64,000 nucleotides of DNA from Dipylidium caninum (GCA_017562135.1 QEYB01001046.1:4898001-4962000); one strand, 5' to 3'. Positions 33,092 to 46,202 are shown, numbered from the stretch's first letter. Numbers and translations: made by a program. The notes: generated by a model not told the origin, from the sequence alone.

Positions 33092-36000
33092 ATGCTTACT
33101 TTGTTTTTCTTGCAAACTCTGGCCATCAACACGGTACGTCATTTGTGCTCCTTCTACTTGACGCTGTCATATTCCTTAAAAGTTGCGCATTTGGCGGCCA
33201 CAGGTGCGCTCCTTTGGCCAACTCGACACGCCTCGCCCAGCTAGTGAAAAATACTTTGAGCAGCTCCTTCGAGGGCTTTAATAGAGCTCGCATAGGTTAG
33301 GCGGGAGAGAAATGCAAAACCGCTCGGATCGCTCTTGCCTCACCGGTCATGCTCGAAAGAACGGCCCGCTTGCGCGAGGACGGCGAGTGCTGTGGCCGAG
33401 ACCCAGTACTGCTCTAGTCTAAATAGCCCCCGGTTCACGAAGAGAGAGTGGCTACCCGTCCAGGAAAGGACGTTTTGTGCAGTGGTGGTCGCGAGGGAGA
33501 GCAGGAGGGAGGATGTCTGGGCTTACCCCTTTACCGCTCAAGTAAGAAGATGCAAAGCGTGGTGGAGAAGATCAGCTTGGAGACAAGGCCTTTGGTGATG
33601 TGATCCCGAAGCGGTCAACTTTAAATGATTCTCCCTGCTAAACCACTGCACCTTCACACTTATGTGGCAAGATTTCGTTAAGGCGGGCCTTGTCAATCTT
33701 TGTCGAGACAGGGCCTAGTTGTCGCTTCTCATCCTAAGGCTTTACTTGCCGGTAGGACGTGTCGAGGGTGGGAGATGCGTGCGCCGAGAGCAAGACGACC
33801 ACCCCGCCTACTCTGCCGCCGATCACGCCCTGCCGACCGGCGATGTCGGTGTGGTGGGCGACTCAGTGGCCGCTGAGCTGTAGAATGCGGTCTTTGTTTA
33901 GTGGAATATGCACCCCCACGCAAGGTGACAGCGGAAACTGCCACAATCTAATTAGCATGTTGGGAGGAGTGGTGAAAACGGTGGCAGCCAAAATGAGAAG
34001 GAAAGGCTTTTCAAGAGAGAGACTTCTGCGCCACAAACAGACGCAATTGCGCAGGGCTCCCGACATGTCGATGCGGCGACTCGACAGAAAAGGACTTGTT
34101 GGTGGCGGGAGGAGGGGGCTGTGTGGTCCCGCAGGCTCAGCAAGTCAAGCTCCCAAGGCCGTGTTTGCCAATACCGAGAAGGGCGGTCCGAGCTGACTTA
34201 AGATTAACTATGAGGCGTCATATTTGTTGGCAGTTGTTTTATATTTTCTAAACACTTGTCTTAGTGCCAAGTAATGGTAAATGCCTTCCCTAGCCCCGTC
34301 CCCAAGCCCCGATTTATTGTGGCGTAGGACGACCATTACCTACGCAGAGCTCGTTCCCCTTGAGAGGCGAGCACGGCTTGTCACATCGACGACTCGTTTC
34401 CCACCCCTCATGGCACTTTTTATCCTTCACCTTATGCAGAATGAAGTGGGAAAGTTGTACCTCACACTCTATTACTCCAACCCTACGGGAACCCTCATCG
34501 ATGGCCATCGTTGTGACTTCGGAAACACGTGCGACGTCTACTTTCTCATCTGTATTAAGAGCACCGCAAGCATGTGAGTTACCCGGAGTCGCGCCGTACA
34601 CTGTTCTCGGTAGGCGCCGCAGAGAGGCTCACCACCGGGGTGACGTTGTTGCCTTTTCTCTTGTTGTTTAGCGCTTAAATGGACTAATTGGACGACTGTT
34701 CGTCTTGACACGATACGGCTAGCTGGCCATAAAAAGGTCTCGTCCTGTGGACTCACAGTAAAGTGGGCCTGAGGGGCACTAGACGGATGAGAGCGCTGAG
34801 CCACGATAAGCGCCCAAACCAGAGACTCAGGCGACGCCTTCTTTCACCTTCCAATAGCCACAATATAGTGCAAAAGAGGTAGGACTTGGCAGCCGAGGCC
34901 AGATTGCGTCGTCTTAAACTCACATGGACAGAGCGTTCGTGTCGATGTGATCCAGTGGCAAGCTCTTCTTCGCCTCTTGGTTGCGTATGCGAGAGTGATT
35001 TCGGGCCGTGAATAGACGAGCAGCGAGGAGGAGGAGGAGAGGGAAAGGAGGGAGGAGGAGGGAGGGGGGGAGGAGGAGGGTGATTCACATCGCCTACCTA
35101 TTCCATTCTAAATTTAAATTTGGCCAGGTTTTGTAATATACATAATGCGACCACCGACGTCTACCCAGATGTGACTGAAGTGAACGCCGCAGGGATGAAT
35201 GAAACGGTGATTCCGCTCCGCACGCCCATTGCTGTAAGTATGGCAATTTGATCTCCTTTACTTTGAATTTACATTCCATCGGGTCCCCAGCAGCGCTAAA
35301 ACTATGCGAAACTGGTCAGTTTATTTGTGCCAGACAGCCCTTCGTAGTTTGAAGAGGTGACAAACTGGGGTCCACTAAACCACGCTGTGTAGCCGTCGCC
35401 AGAATAGACGGGCGCCTCGGCTGGCAGCCCGCCGGTCGGGTGTGCGGCGTGATGGAGGAGTAGGACGCTGGCGGCCGAGGGACAGAGCCCCACCCGTCGC
35501 CCCTCGTGTAGCCCCTTGCATCCATTTTTCAGAAAAGTGTGGAAATAGTGGTCGATGTGTGGGATTTCGACCAGTATTCGAGCAGCGACTTCATCGCTCA
35601 ATTTGAGGGGACGTTGGACGTGGAGACGCTCTCGCAAAACTGGACTGCCGTCTCCTTATTTCGCAGGGATCTTGTTTACAAGAATGACGTTTTGTAAGTC
35701 ACTGGAGTACACAGTGATCATTCAGCCTTCTCTTATTCCTTCCCGGATGACAAATAACCCCTGAGTTGCACCACCTCCACACGCCCAACTGCCATAATCG
35801 GCAGTCGGTCGTTTCACTGTGTCCCAAACATTCGCAGCCTCGCGCCTGCACACAAGAGTGCGTGCAGAGGACTCTTGGAATCTTCTCTAACGGTCTTAAC
35901 CACTGCACCATTGCGACCCGATAGCACGTAAATGCTCCAACCGACAAGTCGCCGTGCCTAGGTCATCCGCGGCCGTGAAGGGCTGATGCGAAACCCCTTC

Positions 36001-39000
36001 CCGCCTATTGCAATACCGATGTTGGGAAGATGAAATATCATTTTGGGCCTCTTTTTTAAGCATGAAAGCCTTTGTACGCGCAGACTGTCCGGGCCGCGGG
36101 GCGGATGCTGCGTGCAACATCGTGTGTAGCCCTCGTGGAGGCGTGAATACTTGCGACGCGAATGGCGATTTCCTTTGCAAAAAAGGTGAGTCGCCTCTAT
36201 GTGAGTTTTTTGAAAAAAAAACTCTTTTTGCGTGGCACGGTGTTTCCCAAGAGAGTGGATAGCCGAGCTGGCGGAGAAGGTGATGGAGGTTTTCGATAAG
36301 GCCTCGCAGATGGTATTAAGACCAGCGCATGGACGACATTCTGCGCGCCGTGCGTTTCACCCTTAAAGCCTCTCCACTGTCAGCATTTTAGACTGCTGAC
36401 TTTTTGGGTGCAATAGAATTGTGACTCAAATTCTGCTTAAGTTAAGTCTTTCCTAAATGCCAACGTGTCCTGCCTGGCTGCGAATCTAACGCTCTGTTTG
36501 GACTGCGAATTAGACCGTGCACCAGTCGACGAAGCAGGCTGCCCCGAGACGTCGTGCGGTAATGTGACCGCTCTCTGAAGGAAATAAGGCTCATATCTCT
36601 GGGCCTCTGCACTCCCTCCTCGAACACTCCACGCACACCAATGAGACGCCGAAGAAAGCGTCTGTCCCCGCCTGCGGCAGTGCGGGGACAGACGGTTGCC
36701 TTGGCGATTCCCCCTGATTGCGCTCATTCGCGCTACATTTTCCCTGAGGTTTCATAGGCCCGACATGTGACCAGATTGACTACTGCGCAACCAACAACTG
36801 TGCAGATTACGCCACGTGCCAAACACTGCAAGACGGCTACAAGTGTGTATGCAGGGCCTGCGAAGGTAAATTTACCAGTCGTCAGTTGATTTGCAACGCT
36901 CTCTGCTGTGTTTTATACCCGACTGTGGATGCGGCCGACCCCTGGCCGGGTGTTGAGCCCTGCGGCGCCTCACTAGCTATCCACATGGCCGGAGAGTTGG
37001 CCGGATTTGCCAGACAAAAAGTGGCCTCAGGTGGAGACGCCGCACTCCCGGGTGTCGGGGTATGCCATTTCGCAGAGGCAATTGTTCACTACTTTTGAAG
37101 CTCGGCATTGCGGGACTTCTCCCTGCCTAACTGGACGCAGCCTTTCTTTTAAAAGTCAGCTGTGATTTGAATGCACATTTGCCTTTGTAGTGCCCGCAGA
37201 TGAAATTCCCCCGATGTAGCCGTGTCAGGCAGGATGACAGGGGATTTGACTTGATTTTAATCTACTTTACTTTACTCTTGAGTAAAATAGGTGTCACATC
37301 TGATCCATTCTGTCACTACTAAAAGGGAAACACTTTTCCGTACAAACGGACTTGATTTTCTAAAATTTGCGTCAAAATTCGTCAGACCTTAATTCGCAAT
37401 ACCTTACTGAGGAAAAAGAAATTTGTCCACTTTTCCCGCACCCTTGCAGGCAAAGTCTGTACGAGGGGCTACGATCCCTGCCTTGAGTCGCCCTGCGGTC
37501 CGCACGGCCAGTGCAGAGCGGACGGACCGGACTACGCGTGCGTGTGCGAGGCTGGCTGGGGAGGACGCCACTGCGACCGCGAGGCCACGCCGTGCGAGCG
37601 CGCCGCCGAGCAGATGCGTCCGTCGCCAGTCTGCTTTAACGGCGGCGTTTGTCGGGACGCTGAGAACAACGCGCACCGCTGCCAATGTCCCCAGCCCTGG
37701 ACAGGACCGAAGTGTACCATTTTGGACGTAAGTCGCGTCTGCGCTCAACACGTGAGTGCGTCAGTGAGCTAGTTAGTCCTGGGCGCAGGTTTGGATTGCA
37801 TTGCTCCGTTGACCAACACGCCCATTCCTCCAAATGGGCAGTTTGCGTTTCGCTGTGGCTCAGTAGGTGGAGGCCACAGCAACACACCGGGATGGAGGGT
37901 GCCTTCGGGGTAGAGACTCCCAGGCGGGAGAGGCGCCTCTGACTTAGGTGTGAAGAGGTGTTCCCTGACTCATCTCTTCTTAGCACAAAACATGCCCCTC
38001 GGTGGGGCAGAGGGGGCCGGTTGAGTAATTTTGGATTGCTCTCACCTACTCAAGAATTTATTTGAGGGCTGCGCCGCCGAAAATTGCTCCGACCACGGTG
38101 TCTGCGTGCCGTCGGACTCAACGAAGAGCGGCTACCGCTGTGAATGTGATTATGGATGGACTGGCGCATCCTGCACCCAGCGAATGCTGACACCCTGTCT
38201 GATAGCCAGTCAAAAACTCGGTACAAACCTGTCGATGGTGTGTCTGCATGGCGGTACGTGCGTCGACAACGCCAACGGCGTGGACTTCAGTTGTGACTGT
38301 CCACCAGGCTGGTCCGGAAAACAATGCGACACATACTTCACCCAGGTAAGATGTGCGAAAAATCGGTCACTCGGTTGGAAACCTCCTTGATAAGGCGCGA
38401 CTGAGCCAGGACCTGCCTGCCCTCACAGCGAGTACGCCGAGACAGACCGTCCATTAACAGGAGGATTTTGTGCTAAACATTTCAACGCCCGCCATTGTTG
38501 GACACTCTACTCTCCTGACATTATTTTCCTTTCTGCCTAGACGCTGTACTTCATTCTCCCCATGTCCGTCTCTCCACCCTTCCTCGTCGCAATTCTCGTA
38601 GCGGGCTACCGAAGGATGCTGCGGTGAGTTTGAGGGAGTTCGAAAGTGTAAACCCGCCAAGAAGCGCCGATGCTAGGGCGAGTCCAGCCTAAACTCGTGG
38701 TCCCGTAGGTTCGAAGGTTCCCTTTGGAGAGCACGAACGTGTGGCCCGAGGGCCACGTCCCCTGAGGTGGAGCAGAAGTGTGTCTGCAAGGTCTCACTGT
38801 GTAACTCTATTTGGCGCATTTTGTGCAGATGTATGGCAACACTACACTCTGTTTGTCTGCCAAGAAAACAACTTATTCCCTTCAGGGGCCCCTCGTCCAC
38901 TAATTTCTCCACCTAATCAGCATGCTATAAATCTGTTGAGGGCGACGATTTCAGGCTCGCAAGAAGCATATTTGAGCTTTTGTGTGTCTTCGAGGCGGAG

Positions 39001-39334
39001 ATCCAGTGGCAGAATCAAACCTATGATATACGCGACTGGAAGAATCAGGGAATATGACGAAGACTCGGTCGCCTCGAGCATCACTCCGTACGCTGTTTAC
39101 ATCCCGAGCGGGTGCGGGATCGGCACCTACCGGGCATGTGACAGTCATTACTCCATGAGGCCGCACTCCAAACGGCGGATGGTTGACACACAAGTAATCA
39201 GAGGAGCAGAGGACGACGAGGCTCTCGGGCCTAGTCTGCCACCGAAGAACGCTCAGCGTGAAAGGGAGGCGGAATACTCGACTGACACCCCTGATGGCGT
39301 CAATGGATCAAACTCCGCGCGGGAACGGGAATAA
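33092..39334 (+). CDS. Notch-ligand-like protein (DSL family), copy 1
   Basis: Predicted single-pass surface ligand of the Delta/Jagged type. Ten exons in phase: 33092-33133, 34440-34573, 35128-35233, 35533-35693, 36061-36185, 36758-36865, 37450-37727, 38055-38345, 38541-38626 and 38995-39334 (1671 nt, 556 residues). Residues 1-14 are a possible signal peptide (MLTLFFLQTLAINT), the least certain exon. Residues 15-148 are MNNL/C2-like (LYLTLYYSNPTGTLIDG, CDVYFLICIK, VEIVVDVWDFDQYSSSDFIA). Residues 148-190 are a DSL module with cysteine pattern DCPGRGADAAC-NIVC-SPRGGVNTC-DANGDFLC, the sixth cysteine being PTC at the next exon. Five EGF repeats follow (C-x-GG-x-C, CxCxxGWxGxxC). Exon 9 gives a membrane segment (FILPMSVSPPFLVAILVAGY, then RRML), and the last exon a charged tail with DEDSVASSITPYAVY. 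The DSL lacks the usual YYG. The tail exon is inferred from phase and frame only. Confidence 0.75.
35025..35080. repeat. Polypurine (GGA-rich) tract
   Basis: 56 consecutive purines, mostly GGA and GGGA units, in the second intron of DSL copy 1, shortly upstream of the acceptor of exon 3. Such mirror-like purine runs can form triplexes (general knowledge); no function is implied. Confidence 0.9.
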
Positions 39335-39483
39335 TTTTTCAACAAACTTCATCGGAAAATTCCATCAGCTTTATTCCCTACTGAATATCCAATTACACGA
39401 AAGCGTATACATTTTTGGGATAAACGAGTACGTACTTTTCCGTAAACCGCGACTATACGAGAATAGAAGGGGACGTGAATTGA

Positions 39484-39565
39484 AGTGGAGTGGAGTGGGG
39501 CGGAGTGGGGCGGAAGGGACGGGAGAGAGGAGGCGCAGTGTTCTGGGGGGGGAGTGGAGGGAGGG
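39484..39565. repeat. G-rich imperfect GTGGA/GGGGC repeat
   Basis: Repeated GTGGAGTGGAGTGGGGCGG-like units followed by a run of eight G. Low complexity, just downstream of the DSL copy 1 stop, in the probable 3' flank. Confidence 0.75.
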
Positions 39566-41558
39566 TTTACTCGATAAGTTGTGTGCAGAGGGAGGAAAGT
39601 TGGTTAAATTTGGAGTTAGTAGGGCAGTTCGTAGTCGGAGTTCGATTGCAGACAGTCTGAATCTCCTCCGGAAAAGAGGCCTCATCAGAGCTGCTGCTGT
39701 TCTGCAAGTGTATTGCGCACAGAGTCCGATTACACTCAGTTATCAGGGCTGTTATCGCAGCTAATAGTGTCGGCAAATGCATACCTCCTAATTCTACAAG
39801 TGTGTAAAGCCGGAAATTGGGTGATTGCCTACATTTCTTGGACAGAGGATGACTGCGCTGGCTTAAAAGCCGGGACGAGCGTGCCCGCGACGGTTGCAAC
39901 CAACACCCACCTCCCCAATTCTGCCCACATTCGTCCCCATAGGTTGGCACCAAAGCCAGGATTCTACTGTTCTCATTTACGCTGATGAATTCGTTAAGAA
40001 TATGTTTTGTGGCCCATGTCTACTCTACCGAGTGGGACTGCCGTCGTTGTGGAGGGGGAAGAGGCAGTCGACACCGACTGGTGCACGCACCGGCGCGGTG
40101 TCGTGTAACGCCCAGCCTTCGCTCCAAAAAATTGCCCTGGCGATCGACAAAACACCCACTTTTTCGCTCCTCTGCTGCGCAATTCACGACACGCGGCAAA
40201 CCAGACAACAGAAAAGGAGGCCGTCTCAACTCAATTTTAGCCGTCTAGAATCCTACGCAAAGGCGGGACTGTGACCCCGGCCACCGTCTCCACCACTTGC
40301 CCCTTACCGCGTCAACAGCACTACGATAGTGGCGCTGGGCGATAGGGAAGTTAGCAGACCAGCCGACCCGCCTCGCCGTCTACCGCGTCTCCGGCTGGTC
40401 ACGACGCAGGAGGACCTCTAGACGTGTGTGGAAGAGGGCTGTGACGGCGGACAGTGGTTACTGGGAAGAAACGCGACAACCCCAAGACAACGCTTGCACT
40501 AACGCAGCGAGTCTGGCGGATTATTTCGCCTTCGTCTCCGCTGGCCGCCTCATCAGGGCGGGGCGCAAAGGGTGCGCGTTTCGCCTCGCTTCGCCCCGCC
40601 CGTCAGTCCACCGATGTGCCTGTGATTTGACCGTTACGCTTCTGCCTGAATTCGGTTGAGTCGTGTGAGCTTTTCAGTCTGCTGTGCAAGAATCTTGACT
40701 GAGTTAGCGACCGCTTCCCCACACACATTAATCCGGCGACCAAAACTCCGCTTAGGCTCCAAGGCGCTCAGACTTGAGGGTGGAGAATTTGAAGGCAAAC
40801 TGAGAAATACGTGTGGGCTGCTTTATGGTTCATTACTGTTTAGAGAGAAATGCTCGACACCGCCGCTTACGAGCCGCATTCTTAACTAGCCAAGAGCGAA
40901 AAAAGGCATTCGATGTTTCGGTGGAATAGAAGCCAGTGATTTGACAGCCACGCGGATCCCAGAATTTGTCCCCCAGAGGGGCGAGTAGCACAACGGGCTC
41001 TTCCACTTGCAGTCAAGCGCAAACACCTGCGTAGTCGTCTGGAAATAGTGAGTTTGACGGAACACAATTATACCCCGCTAAAAAGGCCACTCACACAACA
41101 GTTGGCGGCGAAGCCGGAGTGGAGATAAGAATGTTGAGGGTGAGAGAGGTTAAATGAAGCGAATTACGCCGCGAGGTGGTGGTGTGTGTGTGAGGGGCGG
41201 GGATGCCGCCTGCTTTGTGCCCGCAGCACTCTGGCGAGGCGTCAGTCCCCTCGCAACCCGGGTCACAAGAGAGACAATCTTTTAAGTCAATTTTTCACTG
41301 AATGGGTAAGTTCAAGGGAAGAGTCCACTGCAGTATCCGGCAGTCAACAGACGAACTGGTTCTTGTTCAATGCGCGACTAGATGAATCACATGCTTTGTA
41401 AGGTTCGGTTTCATTGCGGAAACCGCTCTCAAGAAAAGCGGGACGTCCATGGGAAGGTGATCTTTTGGAGCTGCCAATCAGCTGCACCCTAGACAGAAAG
41501 GCCTCCACGTGAAAAGATCTCCCCACGGAGTATATAAAATTCGTACTGAGACACGCAT

Positions 41559-41574
41559 ACACACACACACACAC
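41559..41574. repeat. (AC)n microsatellite
   Basis: Eight AC units in a short simple repeat, in the presumed intron after the transmembrane exon of DSL copy 2. Confidence 0.85.
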
Positions 41575-41595
41575 CGCAGACGGTGGGCTGCTCAC

Positions 41596-44500
41596 CTGAA
41601 ATGTTTACACACGTAGATGCACCCCAGTGTGAAGGCAAGAAACGAAGAAGCCACAACCAAAGGGACAAGAAAGGCCACTGTCTAAAGAAAAACAAAGTGG
41701 AGAGAAGAGCTAAGTCGTGTCGCCTTCCCGATGGGCCCAGGAATAGCGTGAACTCCAGTAAGCCAAAGTGCCCACGCAGGTTAGGGCGCGCTCACAGCAA
41801 TGGTGAAACACTCACACAAACAAACAAACGTAAATTTGGTTTGGAGTTCTTTGACCCAACCCGTCGCGCCTGTTTTCCGTAATACCTTCACCGATGTGGA
41901 AGTGAAGTGGAACAACACACCGGTCGCCTAAAACATCCGCCTTTCGCATACACAGGAAAGGTGAGGCCGAGTGCTGCGGGCGAAATGCAGCCTTAACGCT
42001 TTGGTTTCCCTCCACTCACTTGCGTGAAATGCGTTTCGCATCGTTCTCCCAGCCAGCCGTTGACGCATTGGCAGTCGAAGTCGGACGCATTACCACTCTC
42101 GACGCAGACGCCCCCGTGAAGGCAGATGGAGAGTTGGTCTTTCGGCAGGTTGTGGAAGGCCATTTCGCAGGCTCTGAGGTAGGGGATGTCGCACAGTACG
42201 CCCCTCCATCCGACCTCGCACTCACACACAAAATTGTCCAACTTTGCTCCAACCTGTTGGCAGTGGCCATGTCCACTGCAGGTTATGTTAAAGCATGACT
42301 GAAATAGGGTAAAAAGTCGTGTCAAAGAGGCGATTGCGAGTTCAACCCCAACACGGCCGTAGATGCTTCGGGATTGCAAGGTGGTTACAAGCCATAAGAG
42401 ACATGGGTTTCACACGAAGGGTGTCGGGGTGCAGACTCACGTCCAGAAGCTCGCACCGGACGCCGCTGTAGCCGGGGGGGCAGTAGCAGGCGTAGCCGGT
42501 GCCGTCCACGCTATCGCGGCAGGTGCCGTGGTTGAGACACACATCGGCCCCGATGATCTTCCGAGCCAGCGCGCATCGCGGGTGGACATTCGCGTGGTCA
42601 GAGGCAGGCTCGTAACTGCGATCTCCAGTGCCATCAAAAGCGCCCTCGCCGTTGCTGCCGGCGCCAGCGGTCACAGAGCGTGCGAGCTCAGAACCAATTG
42701 GCGTTAACACTGAGACAAAAGAATTCAATCGACACTCAGAATAGAACAGCAATTACCCAACAAATGGCCGCGAAGACTGCTGTAAATGGGGCGAATGGAA
42801 GAACTCGGAGTGTGTGGCAGGAACCCGATGGTACACTGTTGCCGAGTTGGATTTAGTGACTAAAATGCTGGACTAAGAAATGTGAATCCGACCTTCACCC
42901 AACTCGCGAATTCTGAGAAGATGAGTTGCGTTGGGAGCAAGGTCTTCCTCTTCTGGTGCTGCTGCCTCCACGGCTTGATGGTCGTAACGGCTTGACAGCA
43001 ACGTGGACACTGCATTCAGGAGAACGGAGGCAAAATTGGCTTCTAGGACATGCTGATCATAGACCTGTCAGGTCTACTAATGTCTGATTATTTCTGCCAA
43101 TGTCACATGATGAGATTAAAGCGCCCAAAACCGCTTAAAACAAAGTTAAAGCATTTTAAGTGGAGCATCGTGAGGACGACAGCACCAGTGGTGCCAAGGC
43201 TTGTATGTACGGAGTAAAGGGCCTGAAGGTAGGCATACCGCCAAGCCTCGAAGTTGGCGCCACAGGCCTCTTCGCCAACCCATTACCGCTGACGCGATCC
43301 GTTGACAGATGGGCGACAAAACTGTCCGTCCGGTGATGGTGGCTGCAACTGTCTGAACTACCTGGCAGCCGTGGGCATCCCCCTGGTTTGCACGCACCTT
43401 CGCCGACTTCAGCTGCACTTTCGCGTGTCATAGAGAATTCGCATAGTCGACCAGTGAAAGTAGGATTGCAAGTTTTCCTCATCGAGACATCAATGCTAAA
43501 AGGCAGGAACGGAAATACATCGGTTGTGAGTCTTCTGACGCCAGCCGTTGTGCCTGCCAACGGAGGAGGAGGAGGAGGAGGAGGAGGTGGTGGTGGTGTC
43601 AATTCACTTGCCTGAAATTATTGTTATAGAGGAATTTAGAACGTCCGAGGTTAAGAGGTGTTGCGCGGCTGCTGACGTTCTCGATAAGTGTGAACCCTTC
43701 GACGCGACCGATGAAATCGTCGTTTGTGAGGATGTCGTGGTCCCAGGCCTCAATTACCACGTAGATTTTCTGCAAAAGTGGGAAGCGCCTAAACCACTGC
43801 CGCTCGTGGGCCGGTCACTTAATGAGTGGGACAGCTCACACCTCGAGAGGCAAGATGCGGTGACAGGCTAGCGTGGGATGTGGCGCGAGAGCGGTTCTCT
43901 GCGAATCTGGTGCGTGAGAAGTCAGCCCCATCGGGGAAGGGCAGCCTCGGACGCCTGCCAGTGCGCTCTTGTGCGCCGCATATGCTTGGATGGGGACCCA
44001 TTTAGTGGTGCCCACAACGAGCATCGCCACCTGACGCGCTGCCTCTTCCAGATCAATCCACACGCAGTTTACAGGGGGAGAGGGGAGAATATTATCAGTG
44101 ACCAGTCTTCCCACACCAATCGGTGGAGGTTGCAAAGGCCCAAACAAGACGGGCCACGACGAGAAGGCTGGCCGGGCTGCCTCCGACGAGAGGAGGGGGG
44201 CAGGGGGATTGGGGGAGCAGAGGGACGACGGAGGATACGCCATAGAGATGTGCTTCCACAGTCTACAAAATGAACTTAGTATCTCCTGCAGACACGGATC
44301 GAAGCGCGAGATCGTAAAAGGATTCCCCGCAGTAAGGAGTTTTCGACAAATACGCCTCCGTAATGGTTGCAAAAGGACCACGTGATGGCGGGAGATAGGT
44401 GTGCTTATGCTATGAGGCAACCAGACATAATAGCACCGCAGGGATTTAAAATGTGTGTGGCAACAACTGAGGTGAGAGCGGAGGCAAGTGACGCATCACT

Positions 44501-46202
44501 TGGCCGAGTTCTGGGCAGTGAAGGAGTCGTCGGAGGCCCAGAATGCGCCCTCAACGCCTTGCTCTTAACACTATGAACCGCTTTTGTATTTTACTAGCTT
44601 GCATAGATGTCCCGAATAATTCCACCGACCTCATATGATTCTTTTATGATTTAATTATTTGCCATTGCAAAGGATTACCAAGCGATCTGGAAATGAAAAT
44701 AGGTAGGATTCCAAAATCCGGTTTAATCCTTACATTCGTAGGGGCTTTGAAGGGGATCTGAAAGGCATTTTCGTCATCGAACGCGACGGCTCCAACGTTT
44801 ATAGTTGCCAACGTCGTTTTATTGAATATGTCACAGTCTCTGAAAGAAAAAGCCATTTTACATCAGGCGGTATCCTTCTTTCCAGGCTTGTGTTCCGACA
44901 AAGACAGCATTTGTAAATGGAAGCAAGGTTTAATTTGTGAGTCTTCGAAAGGACACCAGAGTAGGCAAGCAAACAAAGCCAACGTTGCCTGAGCCCCAGG
45001 GCCACGACTTGATGGAAGTCGCCCAGCGGGGACTTCGCTCTGCATGGCGCACTTGGTGGGCATTCGACGACCGACTGCGACTGACGGTCCGGCAATGGGG
45101 AGTAGGAAGTGGCAAATTCTCGACTAACCCCCGGAGACCCAAAAATCCACCAACTTTGCGAAAAACGTCTAGGGTGCGTGTATTGGCATAGAAAATTAAC
45201 CGAAGCAATGGCGACTCTTTGGGCGTTATTCTCGCATAATCGTGAAGCACTACGAACGTCAGCTGCGAGTGGTGCAGTCTGCTTCTCCTATCCAAAACGC
45301 TTGCGCAGCTTACGTGACTAAACGTCTCGTCGCCTTGTCTGGCGCGATTGTAAGGGTGGCGGCTAAAATCAAAATCCAAATTCCCCTGACTCATGGCAGT
45401 TATGGAGTGAAAGTTGGAAGTGGATAAAGGGTCCATTCTGACAAAAATGTCGATGGCCCCTCGTGGCCGCCCAATGACCGCGCCAGTAATAGGACGCTTG
45501 AGTCAGGAGATTTGGCAAATTCTTCCGTGGTCCAATAAGTGACACTGCGGGCTAAGAGGCCAGACGTTCGACCTTGTACAACAGAGTGGCGGTTAGAAAC
45601 TGTTAATAAATAGTGATGAAAAATAGTCTGGCTTTTAGCCAGAACTCGGTTAACCTACCTACTGCCTTCCGTCTTGACACAAATCACAAAATATAGGTCA
45701 CAGGAGTCGAAAAAATCACAGTCGCTTCCTCTCGCCACCGCTCCATCAAGGCTTCGGAAAGCGAATGAGAGATGCAGCACTCCTCCTGGCTAAAATGGCA
45801 GTAATGGCGCGTCAAGCTACCTTTAAAATACTTTCTTTCCCCAACTCTCAGTTTAACCCCTCGAAGACCACAGCTTGACAAGTACACAGATGCTCCGTCA
45901 AAGTGAAAACTTCGCCGGAAGAACGCAAAAGCACCTTATTGGTAAGCCACAGTGGCCAGACGACACACTATGGCGACGCGGAAACGCCTTCTCCTCGGCT
46001 GAGTTTGAGGTAACAATATGACAGGCGCAAGTTCAAGTTGCATGTCGAAAACCTCTATAATTCGAGATTTCCAACCAAACTTGTGACACACATTGTTAAA
46101 GTATATGTGTTTTTGTAGTGAAAAGAGTAAAGTCTCACTTACAGAACTCCTCGAATTTACGTGTATAATCCAAATCAAGCAGACGGCAATCGCGATCGCC
46201 AT
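41596..46202 (-). CDS. Notch-ligand-like protein (DSL family), copy 2, 3' end open
   Basis: Inverted paralogue of copy 1. Exons: 46202-46143, 45789-45659, 44839-44734, 43769-43612, 43495-43362, 42709-42441, 42298-42020 and 41681-41596; all phases fit (1223 nt, then a missing tail exon). Signal peptide [17 protein letters not shown] has a good start context (GCCATGG). MNNL/C2-like exons read [28 protein letters not shown] and [19 protein letters not shown], the last like Jagged's EAWD and general C2 sequences. The DSL exon keeps only three cysteines ([14 protein letters not shown], then GACKPG). A low-complexity linker ([20 protein letters not shown]) stands where copy 1 has EGF 1-2. Three EGF repeats remain ([43 protein letters not shown]). 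A membrane segment [20 protein letters not shown] follows. The intron after exon 4 is GC-AG. It may be a decoy or diverged ligand. Confidence 0.75.
43562..43598. repeat. (GGA)n/(GGT)n trinucleotide tract
   Basis: Tandem GGA then GGT units in the intron between exons 4 and 5 of DSL copy 2. It reads as polyproline on the minus strand, but an in-frame stop right after exon 4 shows it is not translated with that exon. Confidence 0.9.

Larger units (their letters stand above)
39335..41595. other. Space between the convergent DSL genes
   Basis: 2.3 kb of GC-rich DNA. The cytoplasmic tail exon of DSL copy 2 (minus strand, needing one base to complete a codon) should be here but was not identified. 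A weak candidate starts at an acceptor near 41043. Open frames on both strands are common because of composition and show no family resemblance. The 3' UTRs of both genes lie here. Confidence 0.4.

Noticed and set aside
43156..43602. Polyproline-containing minus frame running into the DSL exon
   Set aside because: It reads the GGA/GGT repeat of the intron. Exon 4 read through would hit TGA directly, so the polyproline is not part of the same protein.
43836..44420. 194-codon minus frame inside DSL copy 2
   Set aside because: Lies in the intron between exons 3 and 4; the real exons join in phase without it, and its sequence is low-complexity Pro/Ser/Arg.
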